Shown: positions 34,321-45,290 of the stretch, piece after piece
Layout: every line of letters begins with the position of its first letter
How positions within the stretch are numbered: the stretch's first letter is position 1
Origin: Larix kaempferi
Lineage: Eukaryota; Streptophyta; Pinopsida; Pinales; Pinaceae
Length of the DNA: 64,000 bases
Direction of reading: 5' to 3'
Assembly (NCBI GenBank): GCA_027924585.1
Contig: BSBM01000822.1
Span: 1,444,001 to 1,508,000, forward strand
Program-made: the position numbers and the translations under genes
The notes under the pieces: generated by a model
Told to the model about the DNA's origin: nothing
Seen by the model: only the letters and a program-made list of their open reading frames with translations
The model's database searches: none

Positions 34321-35860
34321 TATATATATATAAAGGATACTTTCATTCAAGGTATCGGTACCAATTATTCAATATAGGTTGCAAGTCCAAGGATCAAAAG
34401 CATAGAAATCAAATATCAAACCCACAACTTCAAAAATGACAACTCTGCAAAAGTTCGAATCTTCATCAAATATTTTTCTCAAAGTGAAAATCCATTATAT
34501 TAGATTCATGGAGCTTCAAAATACACCGAGATTACAACTACAATATTCCTTGGATTTTAATTTTTAATAGTAGACTATACATTAAGTTAAAGTTCTATCA
34601 CTACTTTCTAGATAATGAATTCAATTAACAAGTCAAAAATATCCCCACAATGCAAGCAAACTTGTTCACAATGACACTAAAATCTTAAAATCAAATATGT
34701 ATTGCATGGTTTACCAACTATACATATGTTTTGAAAGGATGTGAGATTGCATATCATTTTTTCTTGCATAAAAGAGAATAAAATGCCAACAATTATACAA
34801 TGCATGTGAGAAGATTACATGAAAAAAATTGTCACTTCAAGTAAATGCATTGAGATTTTACAACCGAGAGATTCCTAGTAAAGAAGGTCCCATAAAGAGT
34901 TGAAAGGTTCACAAGCTTCTACAAATCTCTAATGATCTATCTTGGTATGTTAATTCTATGGTTAAGCCATCCATATTCACTACACATATCAATCTTGTCA
35001 GATTTCCAAGTTCAATACTTAAAATATGGAAGCAAACAACACATTGTTCAATAGGAAAAGATGCAAGTATCATCATAGAAAGTGTGCCAAAGAATATAAG
35101 TATATAAGTAAAATGACTATACTATACACAATTATCTCAAGAATATTGAAATACATGTTGTACACTCTTAAAACAATCAACATATCATACTCTGTATATG
35201 CCATGAATAACCAAGAGCTGAAGTTCACCAAAAAAAGAATCGATAATGATTCAAAACAAATGTAGATATTCAACACTCTACACACAGGTTTGCATAAGTC
35301 AAGAAATGAAGTGAGCATACAAATCTAAAAATTCCAAATTCCTATAGATATATAAATCATATACCAACATCACATCTAAAAGTATAAATCTAGACAAAGT
35401 ATTAGGAATGATAGCTAGCAAGGAATATAGTAGAAGGAGCTCATAAATAAAGACAATATGAAATGTAATACCATTAGGATTTTCAAATAAGAGGAAATTA
35501 GATCAACAATTCAAAAGGAAATCAAGTGTTTTGTTCAATACAAAGAGTTTAAGGTATACAAGATAGTTTTCCATCAATTCTATCTTATGCTATCAATTAC
35601 AAGACTACAAACATAGAAGGAAATCCCTTCTTGTAGACCTTGAATTGCATTATTGTTCTTGATTAGACGTGAGAAAATAGTTAAGATAAAATAATAAAAT
35701 TAGATATTCAAAGTAACCCCTCAAAAAGTGTTATATAGAGGAAGAAATATCAAATGACATAGATAACTTTAGAGGTATGAGAAAATCAAGTTCTTTAATC
35801 ATGTAGCCTTGTTACCACCAAAATGTTGGAATTTTTTTAAACTTTGAGAAGCTAGGGATT
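34321..35860. other. AT-rich DNA, nothing recognised
   Basis: No coding motif, repeat pair or RNA gene is seen. Confidence 0.45.
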
Positions 35861-36111
35861 CACAAAGACTTCGGATAATTGTTGGATAGCTTGTTGTATT
35901 TTTTATAGAATGACCTAAGCAGTATCCTTGCTAACAATTTTTGTAGCCTTGATAACGAGTTTGTGACTATTCTTTATAGCAGTACTAATATTTATGAAGG
36001 GGTTAAACTAGGAATGTCAATAACTAAAGTTCAGTCAAGTCTCAGGGCATTGAGATCATCCTTTTTCTCCTACATATTGTACCCTCAAACATGGAATCTT
36101 GTAGCAACAAA
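35861..36111. repeat. 251-bp direct repeat, copy 1
   Basis: It begins CACAAAGACTTCGGATAATT and ends CTTGTAGCAACAA. The matching copy is at 36859-37109, exactly 998 bases to the right. TGTTGGAAT just upstream (35824) and the CAACA end look LTR-like, but copy 2 lacks the TG start and no target duplication is seen. Confidence 0.85.
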
Positions 36112-36858
36112 TTGATGGTAAAGTATGTGGATTTTTTGTAGCTTATAGGGATGATCAGTCGTGGACTGTGACAGTAATGAAACCTTCTTTAAACCCTATG
36201 TTAATAGCATACACACCAGCACTATCATCATATTCATGAACATAAATCATAGGGTGAAGTGTGGCGGCAGTTGAACTAGAAGCATAATGACATCCATCAC
36301 ACGCTAAGATTCTTGGAAATCTAGATATGCATCCATAAGTATGTAAATGTTCTTGTAGCAATTACTAGATTCTTATTATGACCACAGAGAACTTTTCCTC
36401 TTCTCCCCTTCAACATCATCATCTCCCACACATGCCCTGCCTCTTCCCCAATGCTAATATAAAACACCAAGAAAAAGAGGCTACCCTTCCCTTCCTGATG
36501 ATTGATTGGAAAAACATCTCTTGGAAGCTCATCCATGACAACAAAAGCACACTAAAAGTTCTTGCAAAGTTAAGGAATTTGTGACATCAGTTGGATGTAT
36601 CTCTGTGCAATTGGAAGTTGAGGATTTTTATCCAACCATGTGCAAACATGCCCTCAGATTCAATGATTGCCAAAGTGCCTAGATCCGGTATGGATATTGA
36701 ACAGGTCAATAGACAAATAGATGTTGTTATATTTTCTGTAGATACTTCTAGGCCTCTTACCAAGAGATTTGGTATGTGTTTGTTCAGATGGTAGTAAAAG
36801 AATTGATAAGTGGGTTACCAAATTACTAACATTCACTACTAAATTTCAAATATTGACC
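36112..36858. other. spacer between 251-bp repeats with unassigned minus frames
   Basis: Minus-strand frames 36321-36536 (MDELPRDVFPINHQEGKG start) and 36155-36361 (RFPRILACDGCHYASSS) overlap end to end and look mildly protein-like, but I cannot place them in a family. Confidence 0.35.
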
Positions 36859-37109
36859 CACAAAGACTTAGGATAATTGTTGGATAGCTTGTTGTATTTT
36901 TTATAGAATGACCTAAGTAATAGCCTTGTTAACGAGTTCAGTAGCCTTGATAACGATTTTGTGACTAGTCTTTATAGCAGTACTAATAGTTATGAAGGGT
37001 TTAAACTAGGAACGTCAAGAACTAAATTTCATTCAAGTCTCAAGGCATTGAGATCAGCCTTTTACTCCTACATATTGTACCCTCAAACATGGAATCTTGT
37101 AGCAACAAA
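36859..37109. repeat. 251-bp direct repeat, copy 2
   Basis: Second copy of 35861-36111 in the same orientation. It shares ATAATTGTTGGATAGCTTGT and ACCCTCAAACATGGAATCTT. Confidence 0.85.
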
Positions 37110-37909
37110 TAGATGATCAAAACTACTTAGAAAAAACTACTACCTTGACATCATGTTGAAAGCTTTCTGACTCTCCTACATACTATGAAGCTTTCTGCTT
37201 TTACTCCAGTCCTAGCCTCTATATGATCAAGTTGGTACCCAAAAGCAAGCAGACAGAGACTGTAACTTACTCTTAAAATAGCCAATTGCTTGAAAAACAT
37301 AAGAAAATACCCATCTTCAGCATTAAATGGGTAACAATGTCTGATATTATAGCCCAATAATTGTAAAATTTATAGGATTGTAGCGTTAAATTCTAGTCTG
37401 GTACAGTCTTCTCCTTCATAGCAGTAGAGAATAATGAAGAAACGAGAAATATAAGGCGAAAAATAATCCATTACAGAACAAACCTGTTGTAGGGTAGACA
37501 AAATCTCCTGCATCGAGGTGGTGGTGCTCTAAATTTAGACAAGCAAAGTTGATTGCTCCAAGAATCATGTGTCCACTAAATAAAATGATCTAGCGCATCC
37601 TTAAGTAGGTGAAGCATGCAAAGGGAATCGATATACAGCTATGATCTCGACGACATTAGAGGGTAGATTCTAACTACATAAATTTTGAGACAATAGCAAA
37701 GATGATAATCATCACCATGTCCTGTGACATATATAGCAATTACAACTACTCAGTAATCATGTTATTTGGAAATAATAGGGTGATTATTTCTCCTGTAATC
37801 GAGCTTATAACGTAAATAATAGAAAAGAAGAATCCCATGTATCAAAGCTCTAACACATACAACCCAAGCCAAAAACAATGCATAAATAGCATCCACGCCA
37901 TGAACACTA
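37110..37909. other. unassigned DNA
   Basis: A minus frame at 37151-37357 has no recognisable motif. Nothing else is seen. Confidence 0.4.
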
Positions 37910-38445
37910 CTATAAGAAGGTGAAAACGTTACTATTGTCTAAGATACAATACAAAATAGAAATGAACAATAAGTTACTAACCTCAAGCGTGAACAAGAAG
38001 GATGTCGTCATCTGGCGTGTGCTTTCAGATATATGATAAAAACCCAGAAAAAAGGGATGAAGGATCACCACTACTAATACTTTGTGAGTAAGGTAGGCTT
38101 CCAACCCAATGTGACAAATGAAGATCCTTCCTCTTATAACCAGAGAACAAATTCCCCAATGCATTTTTGGAGGTGGAATCGTAGATGCAACCTTTATATA
38201 GATATTCTTTGAGAATGATGGATCAATGTCAAATGATTGATTCTCCTCTAAGTTTGGAAGTAGCAATTCATCGATAATCCTTAATCCCACAAAATCGGGG
38301 TGAGTAGCATGCAAACCCAGCTTCAAATCAGGACGAATCTAACGGTAAAACCATATTGTCCCCAACAACCACCATTCTTGGAAATCTAGGGGCAAACGCA
38401 ACCAAGGATGACTGGAATTCAAGGGGGAAATCCATTTTTCTATTT
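37910..38445 (-). CDS. unassigned open frame, possibly part of the LTR element on its right
   Basis: The minus frame 37910-38326 (138 codons) begins MKLGLHATHPDFVGLRIIDE and contains a charged segment (ELLLPNLEENQSFDIDPSF). It then becomes hydrophobic, which suggests only the first 60 or so residues may be genuine. An overlapping minus frame just upstream starts MDFPLEFQSSLVAFAPRF near 38430 and stops at DSS. Neither is recognised. The position just inside a probable minus-oriented LTR (38716-41749) would fit a leader or gag start, but no gag motif is visible. It may be non-coding. Confidence 0.25.
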
Positions 38446-38703
38446 TTTTAGCAAATACGGGACTGGGCTAACCTCTTTCAACGTTTTTTTGGGTAAATAA
38501 TATTGGGCTAAATTTAAATAAGGAAAAAATAGGTTTAATATTAAAAATTTGCCCCTTAAATTGTCAAAACACCCTATAATTCTCCCTTAAAATCATATAT
38601 GATCATAACCCTCTTTCACAACATATACAACATACATAAAATGCACAAGCATGGAGTCACAAATCCATAGAAGGCCCAACAACCATAGGGTTGTAACCTA
38701 ATC
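38446..38703. other. unassigned DNA next to the primer site
   Basis: AT-rich; it leads into the putative primer-binding site of the LTR element. The minus frame 38616-38801 crosses the LTR boundary and is not supported. Confidence 0.4.
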
Positions 38704-38713
38704 TCTAATGCCA
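38704..38713 (-). promoter_or_regulatory. putative primer-binding site (initiator Met tRNA, diverged)
   Basis: On the minus strand, two bases after the LTR end, the sequence reads TGGCATTAGAG. This matches the initiator-Met primer site TGGTATCAGAG except for two transitions. The spacing equals that of the primer site at 59914-59923. Confidence 0.5.
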
Positions 38714-39167
38714 CTTGTAACATACCCAACCCTGGAACACACACAAAGGTCAAGTACATGGGATCTTTAACAAAGGGGGCAGCTAAATCTAAGCTAAGCA
38801 CAAAGGGATAATAATCTATAAGGTTAGGCTAACATGCCAATTAAATCAAAACTTTTAAAACATTCAACCATTAAGGAAAATTGCCCTTCTAATGCAACCT
38901 AGTTCCCCATTCTACATGCAATGGAGTGCAATGACACATGAATATATTCAGACCGGAAACTCTTCACATGTTAACTAATTGTCATCACACATATGGGAAA
39001 CTACCCATCTCCATATAACAAACTAATGAATCGAGTTTACATTCATTTATAACACTCCATTTACGACAGTAACCATTCAACGTCTCAACAATCTATGGAA
39101 GCATAGTTTAAGCACTTATTCATAGCATATCTATAATAATTATTTCAAAACTCCAATCCCGCCTCGG

Positions 39168-39740
39168 ATCTGATCTGGTACAGCCATACATGACCCTATG
39201 GTCTTCCCTAAATATTAGTATGTCTAATGAACATAATTACATAAACAAAATAGCCTCTAACTTGACAATACATCAACATTATTAACTTTCTAACAAGCAC
39301 ATTTACGTGCTAATGTATATCAAACATAATGCATGAAATTACCAGTCTATAAACCCATGTGAGACCTGATATGGTATAGACATATACATCCATATGGGAT
39401 GTCCAAATATTAGACCTATAAATGTTCATAATTCATAAGTAATTAGCCTTCTAAGTCAACCATTAAATCAACAATCTACACTAAATCCAATAGCAGAAAT
39501 ATAGCACTATTTTATATCATATTCTCCACATTAAATATCAGCTATAATTCCCATGGATGATCTGATCTGGAACAAACATACATGGCCATATGGACTATCC
39601 TAAAATTATACCTCCTAATACTCATAATTCCATAAACAAACTAGCTACTAATCGCTAGTCTAACACATCAACATACCTCTTCTGTGAGCTGCCAATTTAT
39701 CGACATTGGGTTAGCCAATCACCATGAGCATATATACAAA
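39168..39740. repeat. 195-bp tandem repeat, three diverged copies
   Basis: Units start near 39168, 39365 and 39558 with GAYCTGATMTGGNAYA. The start is followed by CATACATG..C.ATGG, an AAATATTA-like stretch, CATAATT and CAACAT. It lies inside the putative LTR. Confidence 0.7.
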
Positions 39741-40043
39741 TTAAAAACATATAATGATAGAGATCTATTAGCCTCCACGAGCACACATACAGCAGCATAC
39801 ATAAATAATATAAATAGCATAAATACTTATCTTTTATAAGGGCGCAATTGGCATCAACCGGACAACTTTCCTCCCAGCTATAAACATTGTCAGGCCAAAC
39901 TACTTGTGCAGGTCACCCCTGATTTGAGGTCTTGGAATTCACATGAGAAGGTCTCTTCTGACTCGATCCCTAAGGATAATACTTGTAACACAGGAGTTCC
40001 AACCTCCTTCAAGACAAAACATGATCACTAACCCCTCTTTCTC

Positions 40044-40395
40044 AAGATTATACCCTCTCTCCCGAAAGACAAGATTATGATCACTACACTTTATTTATTA
40101 GGATTATATGCCCTCTCCCAAAAGAAAAACTATGGAAAAATTGGTCTCCTTCACAGGATTATACCCCCTCTCCTAGAGCACCACTTACCACAATTAAAAC
40201 TCTCTTGTACAGGATTGTACCCGCTCTCCTGCAAGATGAGCACAACAACTAGGTCACATGCTCAGGATTGTCCCCCTCTCCTGCCAGGCCTAGCGATCCA
40301 ATTAAAAAAATACTTGCACAGGATTGTACCCCCTCTCCTACAATGCAAGCACAACAATGGATTTTTCTGCATAGTATTTTCCCCCTCTCCTACCA
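40044..40395. repeat. seven copies of an AGGATTGTACCCCCTCTCCT motif at about 55-bp spacing
   Basis: The motif starts at 40044, 40100, 40155, 40211, 40264, 40320 and 40372, a spacing of 52-56 bases. The intervening sequence is partly alike (CAAGCACAACAA, TTGCACAGG), so the real unit is a diverged 55-bp minisatellite. Confidence 0.8.
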
Positions 40396-40449
40396 AACAA
40401 AGTTATAGTGAAGTTACTCTCCTCACCCTGTCACAGTACTTCTTGACCA

Positions 40450-40580
40450 TTTGAACCCCTACTAGGGAATTCAAATACAATGGAGTATAGATCTCCCTTC
40501 TTGACCTTCCAGGTGCAAAATAACTAATTCAAACCCCTACTAGAGCATTTGAATTCAATGGAGAATGGATCTCCAATATT
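40450..40580. repeat. about 80-bp imperfect duplication
   Basis: AACCCCTACTAGRG followed by ATTYAAATWCAATGGAG and GGATCTCC occurs near 40455 and 40533. Confidence 0.6.
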
Positions 40581-40759
40581 TACTAACTTTTCCTCAAAGG
40601 ATCACCATAACCTACAAGACAAACTGGTGCAAAATGTGTTCAAAATCCTATGCCAAATCCCTCTTTGGCATTCGCGATTCTTGTTAGATCCTCATCTTCC
40701 CTCACCAGCAGACCCAACAATCAATGAATGAATGAATGAACTCTTGATAAATTTGAATC

Positions 40760-41340
40760 CCTCTAGACCAATTCGAATTACCTCCAAGAGATTGACTACA
40801 GACTACTGAGAAACAACTCTCAATCACTGAGTGCTCCTCAAAACCACTAATTGACCCATTCAAGTTCTCAACATAGTAACATGAATCCATTGAGACTGAC
40901 TCGAAACCACTAGAAAAATAACTCCCAGTCACTGGCTAACTCGAATTTATCAACAATGACTCAAACTCACCATAACTGACTCTGAATTACCCTTTAATTA
41001 CTCCCCATGCATGAAGGCAACTCAAATTACACATACTGACTCGAATTTCCTTGAAAACACCTCCATGCGCCCAGGATAATTCAAATTAACCCCAAATATA
41101 CTCAAATTAACTGAGGATGACTTGAATTTATCTAATTAACTCAATATTAACTGAAAATAACTTAATTTAACTCAATTTAACTGAAATTAACTGACATTAA
41201 CTCAATTTAACTGAAACTAACTCAATATTAATTGACAGTAACTCAATTAAACTCAATTTAACTAAAATTAACTGGCATTAACTCAATTTAACTGAAAATT
41301 GCTCAAATTGACCAAAGATAACTTCAAATTAGCCAAATAG
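40760..41340. repeat. degenerate TGACTCGAATT / AACTCAATTTAACTG array
   Basis: Left of about 41050 the recurring word is GACTCGAATT at irregular spacing. To the right it becomes a dense 10-11-bp array of AACTCAATTT and AACTGAAATT, best between 41130 and 41290. The change from TCGAATT to TCAATTT is what CpG loss would produce, although selection of one sub-unit by slippage is as likely. Confidence 0.75.
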
Positions 41341-41749
41341 GCACACAAGACAAGAGTGCAGTGAAAGTGGGCCCCACTGTTATCCAGATAAGGAATATTC
41401 TCTCTAGTGAGGGCACAATTATGCATGCAAAACATTAATTAGAAAAATTAGGACCACTAGGGCCCAATAAAATTAAAATTAGGGAGACTAGAGTAATGTT
41501 AGGGGGAGCCACAACTCCTAACCCGAACCCCTTCGCATGTGGAATCCCAAGACCCCCCAACAATGTTGGTGTCCATGTTGTGCCATTATTTTAGTTATAG
41601 GCGGATAATAATGATAATAATAGAATAATAAAATAATTTCAACAATAATCATCATAATAACCATGGTTCATGGTCCAGGCACCCAGTGCCACCATAAAAT
41701 CATATAACCAAAATCACAAGTGTTCAGAGCTTACCTTCGGGATATTACA

Positions 41750-41930
41750 TGTGCAGTGATGGACCGACATAGATTGCACCCTGTACGATTGACCCACATT
41801 ATATAGGAACTAGATCATGTTGGTATAGTGGTGACCCTTCCACGTAATATGATGTTACTAATGCATTGTGTTGTTGGTTTAGTTAGACTATTAAAGAGGA
41901 TGAGGGATCACAATCGCCATCATCCTTCTT
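41750..41930. other. unassigned DNA right of the LTR
   Basis: A plus-strand reading near 41757 gives MDRHRLHPVRLTHII with a stop soon after. It resembles the start of some plant mobile-element proteins but is too short to assign. Confidence 0.3.
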
Positions 41931-42340
41931 CTTCTTATTTATCTATTGAGAATGGTGATTCTCCACTCTCTCCTCCTCCTCCTCCACCTGTTGACTAACC
42001 ACCTTATCCTCCTTCATGGATTTATCAACCACCCTCTCCTTGCCATTGAGCCAACCGAAAACCATATCTTCCTCCACTAGTCGATTGGATACCATCTCCT
42101 CCTCCACGAGTTGATCGACCACCCTCTCCTCCTCCATAGGTTGAATAATGGCCTTCTCCTCCTCCATTGCTCAACTAGATATCCTCTCCTCCTCCATAGG
42201 TTGAATAATGGCCTTCTCCTCCTCCATTTCTCAACTAGATATCCTCTCCTCCTCACCTAGTTGATTGACCATCATCTCCTCCTCCACTAGATTACCAACC
42301 ACCATCTCCTCCTCCTCTAGTAGTCGATCAACCAGCTGCA
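41931..42340. repeat. CTCCTCCTCC minisatellite, 30-bp unit and 60-bp higher order
   Basis: Units built on TCTCCTCCTCCAYNRGTTGA repeat about a dozen times. A 60-bp block (CTCAACTAGATATCCTCTCC plus TAGGTTGAATAATGGCCTTC) is duplicated at about 42170 and 42230. Read on the minus strand it gives a repeating MEEExVVDxLVEEE decapeptide; read on the plus strand it gives PPSPPPxVDx. The unit length is a multiple of three, so both readings arise automatically. No evidence decides whether it was ever coding. Confidence 0.75.
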
Positions 42341-42902
42341 ACAACCACTACACTAGTTAGTACTATAGAGGATACGGTCACATTGGATGATATAGTTTTT
42401 GGTGGAGAGATATACTATTTGATTCATTTTACATTTTTATATGGCATAAGTATTGATGCCTCCGACTCTAGTGGTGGACTAGCTAGCTTATAGCAATTAT
42501 TGATCGCGTGTATATATTTAATTGCCATGATGCATATTTTACATATATATTTGACTTTTATAGTTGAGTTAAGATGTATGTTTGACTTATATATTAATTA
42601 TGATATTATCATTCATATATTTTATGCATTTTCATATCATGTTAATGTTAATGTTGTTTTATTTATAAAATATACTTTGTGTGCTAATTATTTATATTAT
42701 TGATGATTTATCTATTTTTAAACTAAATTTGAGATGTGTGTATCTGACACACACACACACATATATATTGATTTTGATATTAGCATGCATGTATATTATG
42801 CATTTTCATATCACATTGATGTGATCATGTTGTCTATAAATGTATTGTATATGTTAATGATTAACATCATTAATAATTTCTCTATTTTGAAATCAAATTA
42901 TA
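42341..42902. other. AT-rich DNA
   Basis: Contains an (AC)n(AT)n microsatellite at about 42748-42768 and two similar TGCATTTTCATATCA.RTTRATGT segments near 42624 and 42798. No gene is seen. Confidence 0.5.
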
Positions 42903-43375
42903 TTCTTAGCTATGGCTTTGTCAACATAGGGCTAAAGGCCATTACAATAAAATTTTCATTAATAACTCAGCATGTCACTTATGGAATTTGAACTCGAGTG
43001 GAGAGTATAACAATCATTTCCCCCAACCACCCGAGCTAAACCCAATTAACACTTATAGTTTTATATGATATTAAAACATATTTATTAATTAAATAGGATT
43101 GCAGCCTATTAAGAACAACACTCTATACTGAATTGGGTTAAATTATATTTCTATGTATTTGGTGTCTAACTTAGTTGGAATCATAGTAAGAATAGATAAT
43201 TAAAATGGATAAAACAAATATTTCTTACTAGTTTGAGATTATCAAATTTAAGTTTTACTTACCCTTTTAAGGATCTTTAACATGAAAGTTAGAATACTAT
43301 ATAGATTTTTTTTTAATGTCTCTTTTTTGGTAATCATTTAATGTCATTGTATAATACTTAATTGTTTTTATCAAA
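42903..43375 (-). repeat. 478-bp tandem duplication, copy 1, with SINE-like unit
   Basis: Copy 2 starts about 478 bases to the right. On the minus strand the left half looks like a tRNA-derived SINE: A box TTTAGCTCGGGTGGTTGGGG (43021-43040) and B box GAGTTCAAATTCC (42984-42996), then a body reading leftward to an AT-rich end near 42890. The right half (43060-43370) is AT-rich unique sequence, so the duplicated block is larger than the SINE. Confidence 0.7.
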
Positions 43376-43380
43376 AAATA

Positions 43381-43806
43381 TTTGTAGTTGTGGCTTTGTC
43401 AATATAGGGCTCAAGGCACGGAATTTGAACCTTGTGGGGAAAATAATAATAATTTCTTCCAACCACCTAAGCTAGACTCAATTAACACTTATTGTTTATA
43501 TGATATTAAAACATATTTTAATTAAATAAGATTGTAGGTTATTGAGAACAACAATCTATACTAAATTCAGTTAAATAATATTTATATATATTTAGTGTCT
43601 AACTTAGTTGGAATCATAGTAAGAATAGATAGTTAAAGTGGATAAAAACAAATATTTCTTACTAGTTTGAGATTATCAAATTTAAGCTTTACTTGCCCAT
43701 TTAAGAATCTTTAACATGAAAGGTAGGATACTAATTTGATTTTTCTTTAATATCATTTTTTGTGGTAATCATTTAATTTCAATATATAATATTTAACCAT
43801 TTTTCA
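43381..43806 (-). repeat. 478-bp tandem duplication, copy 2, with SINE-like unit
   Basis: This copy is diverged by substitutions and small indels. The B-box counterpart is AGGTTCAAATTCC (43420-43432), and the A-box counterpart is TCTAGCTTAGGTGGTTGGAA (43457-43476, minus strand). CTAACTTAGTTGGAATCATA and TTCTTACTAGTTTGAGATTA are shared exactly with copy 1. Confidence 0.7.
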
Positions 43807-44339
43807 ATGTGTGAATTATTTTTTGTGCAAGAAGATACAATATAGAGATATAACATGTTTATAAATTTGATTAAAGGAGTCAAACATGTTTACATGTTTT
43901 TGGATTAAATTTTTTACATCAATTGACTTGATTAAATATTCTCAATTGATTAAATATTCTAGGAAAATAATTCTAAACTTTCATAGTAAATATGAAATGA
44001 AATAAAACAAACCTTCATAAATAAACATCTTTAAGTACTTAATTTTTATATTTATTAACATGTGACACTACATATGTATCATAAGGTTATCAAAATAGAA
44101 AGAGGACTTTCATCATCATTATTTTTTTAGGATCTTCCAAAATAATTTAATTTATTTCAACATGATGATTGAAAATGGTTGTTAACTTTTTGTTTCAACA
44201 TCATAAAAAGAATAAAATCATATTTGACAAATTATCTATAACAATAATAAAATGACACACCCACAATATAAATATTGAAATAAAACATGTATATATCACT
44301 CATTATTGCCATCACCCTATGTATCTTCCTCACTTGGCA
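43807..44339. other. AT-rich DNA beyond the 3' end of the CACTA relic
   Basis: No gene or terminus is recognised. It may be the 3' end of the CACTA element, but no CACTA inverted repeat is seen. Confidence 0.4.
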
Positions 44340-44565
44340 TTATAACATTTTTGTTGTAAAAAAATGCTTTGATTTAGGGTTTTGTATTAGTATGAACCAC
44401 CAATCCCTGTCCAACACATCCAGGTAAAAACAAACTTGGCTACAATGTTTTGGGAAAACATAATGCTCCTTAGTTCCATCCCCCATTTCTCTAGAGTAGA
44501 TACAAATTAGTCCATTATCATGATCTTCCTTTACATTACTATGGTAGAAGGTATCCCACAACTTG
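44340..44565 (-). pseudogene. CACTA TNP2 relic, C-terminal DUF4216 part
   Basis: This is the left part of the transposase gene split by the LTR element. On the minus strand it reads KLWDTFYHSNVKEDHDNGLI, then YVFPKHCSQVCFYLDVLDRD and WWFILIQNP. This fits the DUF4216 pattern LFxCxWxD...DxxGFxxV...PFxLAxQxxQVFYxxDP that closes TNP2-like proteins. Across the insertion, the right flank supplies the preceding residues ending ...RCK on removal of the element and one ACTTG, so the frame continues. It ends at about 44340. Confidence 0.7.
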
Positions 44566-45047
44566 TGTAGAGTCCCCTATTTCGGTTTCCCCAAAAAGAC
44601 TTCCAAAATAGAACTAACATCATATGAAAATTAAATAAAACTTGAGAATCAAATATGGAACCATAAATAAAATTTCATAAACTCAACTTGTACATAAAAA
44701 TGGAACATTATACCTTTCGACAATGGTTGATCACTCCGTTGACGAAGTCCTTGTATGTACGGTCGTCGATCTTCCACGAGTCGCTTCTAGCCTTTCCGAT
44801 TTTACCAAGAGACCCCTCGGCTGACCACCCTATCGTATCATGGTTACTCTCCTTCACCTCAAACCCCCGAGCTAATGGGGTCGTAAGAACACACTAGCAA
44901 GCTTCCCGCTGGGATCTCCCAATCCCCGGTCTAGCTAAACCCAACTCACAAAAACCACAAGAATAATTCTCAATTCCGGTGCCCATTTAGCACTAGGGAG
45001 CAAGAGATAATTTTCTCCTTCTCCTCCCTTATTTTATAACAAAAGTA

Positions 45048-45290
45048 TGTGTGCCATGTGTCCTCACATGCACATAATTTATTTAATTTAATATTTTATT
45101 ACTATTTATTCTCAAGTTACAAGAGTCTGTGTGCCATGTGTCCTCACATGCACATAACTTATTTAATTTAATATTTCATTACTATTTATTCTCAAGTTAC
45201 AAGAGTCTGTGTGCCATGTGTCCTCACATGCACATAACTTATTTAATTTAATATTTCATTACTATTTATTCTCAAGTTACAAGTGTCTCT
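45048..45290. repeat. 80-bp tandem unit, three copies, in the left LTR
   Basis: Units begin TGTGTGCCATGTGTCCTCAC at 45048, 45128 and 45208. Copies 2 and 3 are almost identical. The same three-unit array is in the right LTR (60407-60650). Confidence 0.9.

Larger units (their letters stand above)
38716..41749 (-). mobile_element. probable 3.0-kb LTR (minus orientation), partner not seen
   Basis: On the minus strand this begins TGTAATATCCCGAAGG and ends GGGTTGGGTATGTTACA, giving TG...CA ends and a TGTAAYAT/ATRTTACA terminal inverted match. A Met-type primer site follows at once. No second copy lies in the window, and the flanking five bases (CCACT and TGTGC) do not match, which agrees with a 5' LTR of an element extending left that has lost or diverged its other end. 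Most of the LTR is tandem sequence: a 195-bp unit three times, a 55-bp-spaced motif seven times, and a degenerate 10-11-bp array. Confidence 0.55.

Noticed and set aside
40044-40395. CRISPR-like repeat-spacer pattern
   Set aside because: The window is a plant nuclear genome, the repeats are degenerate, the spacers share sequence with each other and no cas gene exists. It is a diverged minisatellite.
38716-41749. Solo LTR with target duplication
   Set aside because: The five bases on each side (CCACT and TGTGC) do not match, and a primer-site-like sequence adjoins one end, so a truncated element is more likely.
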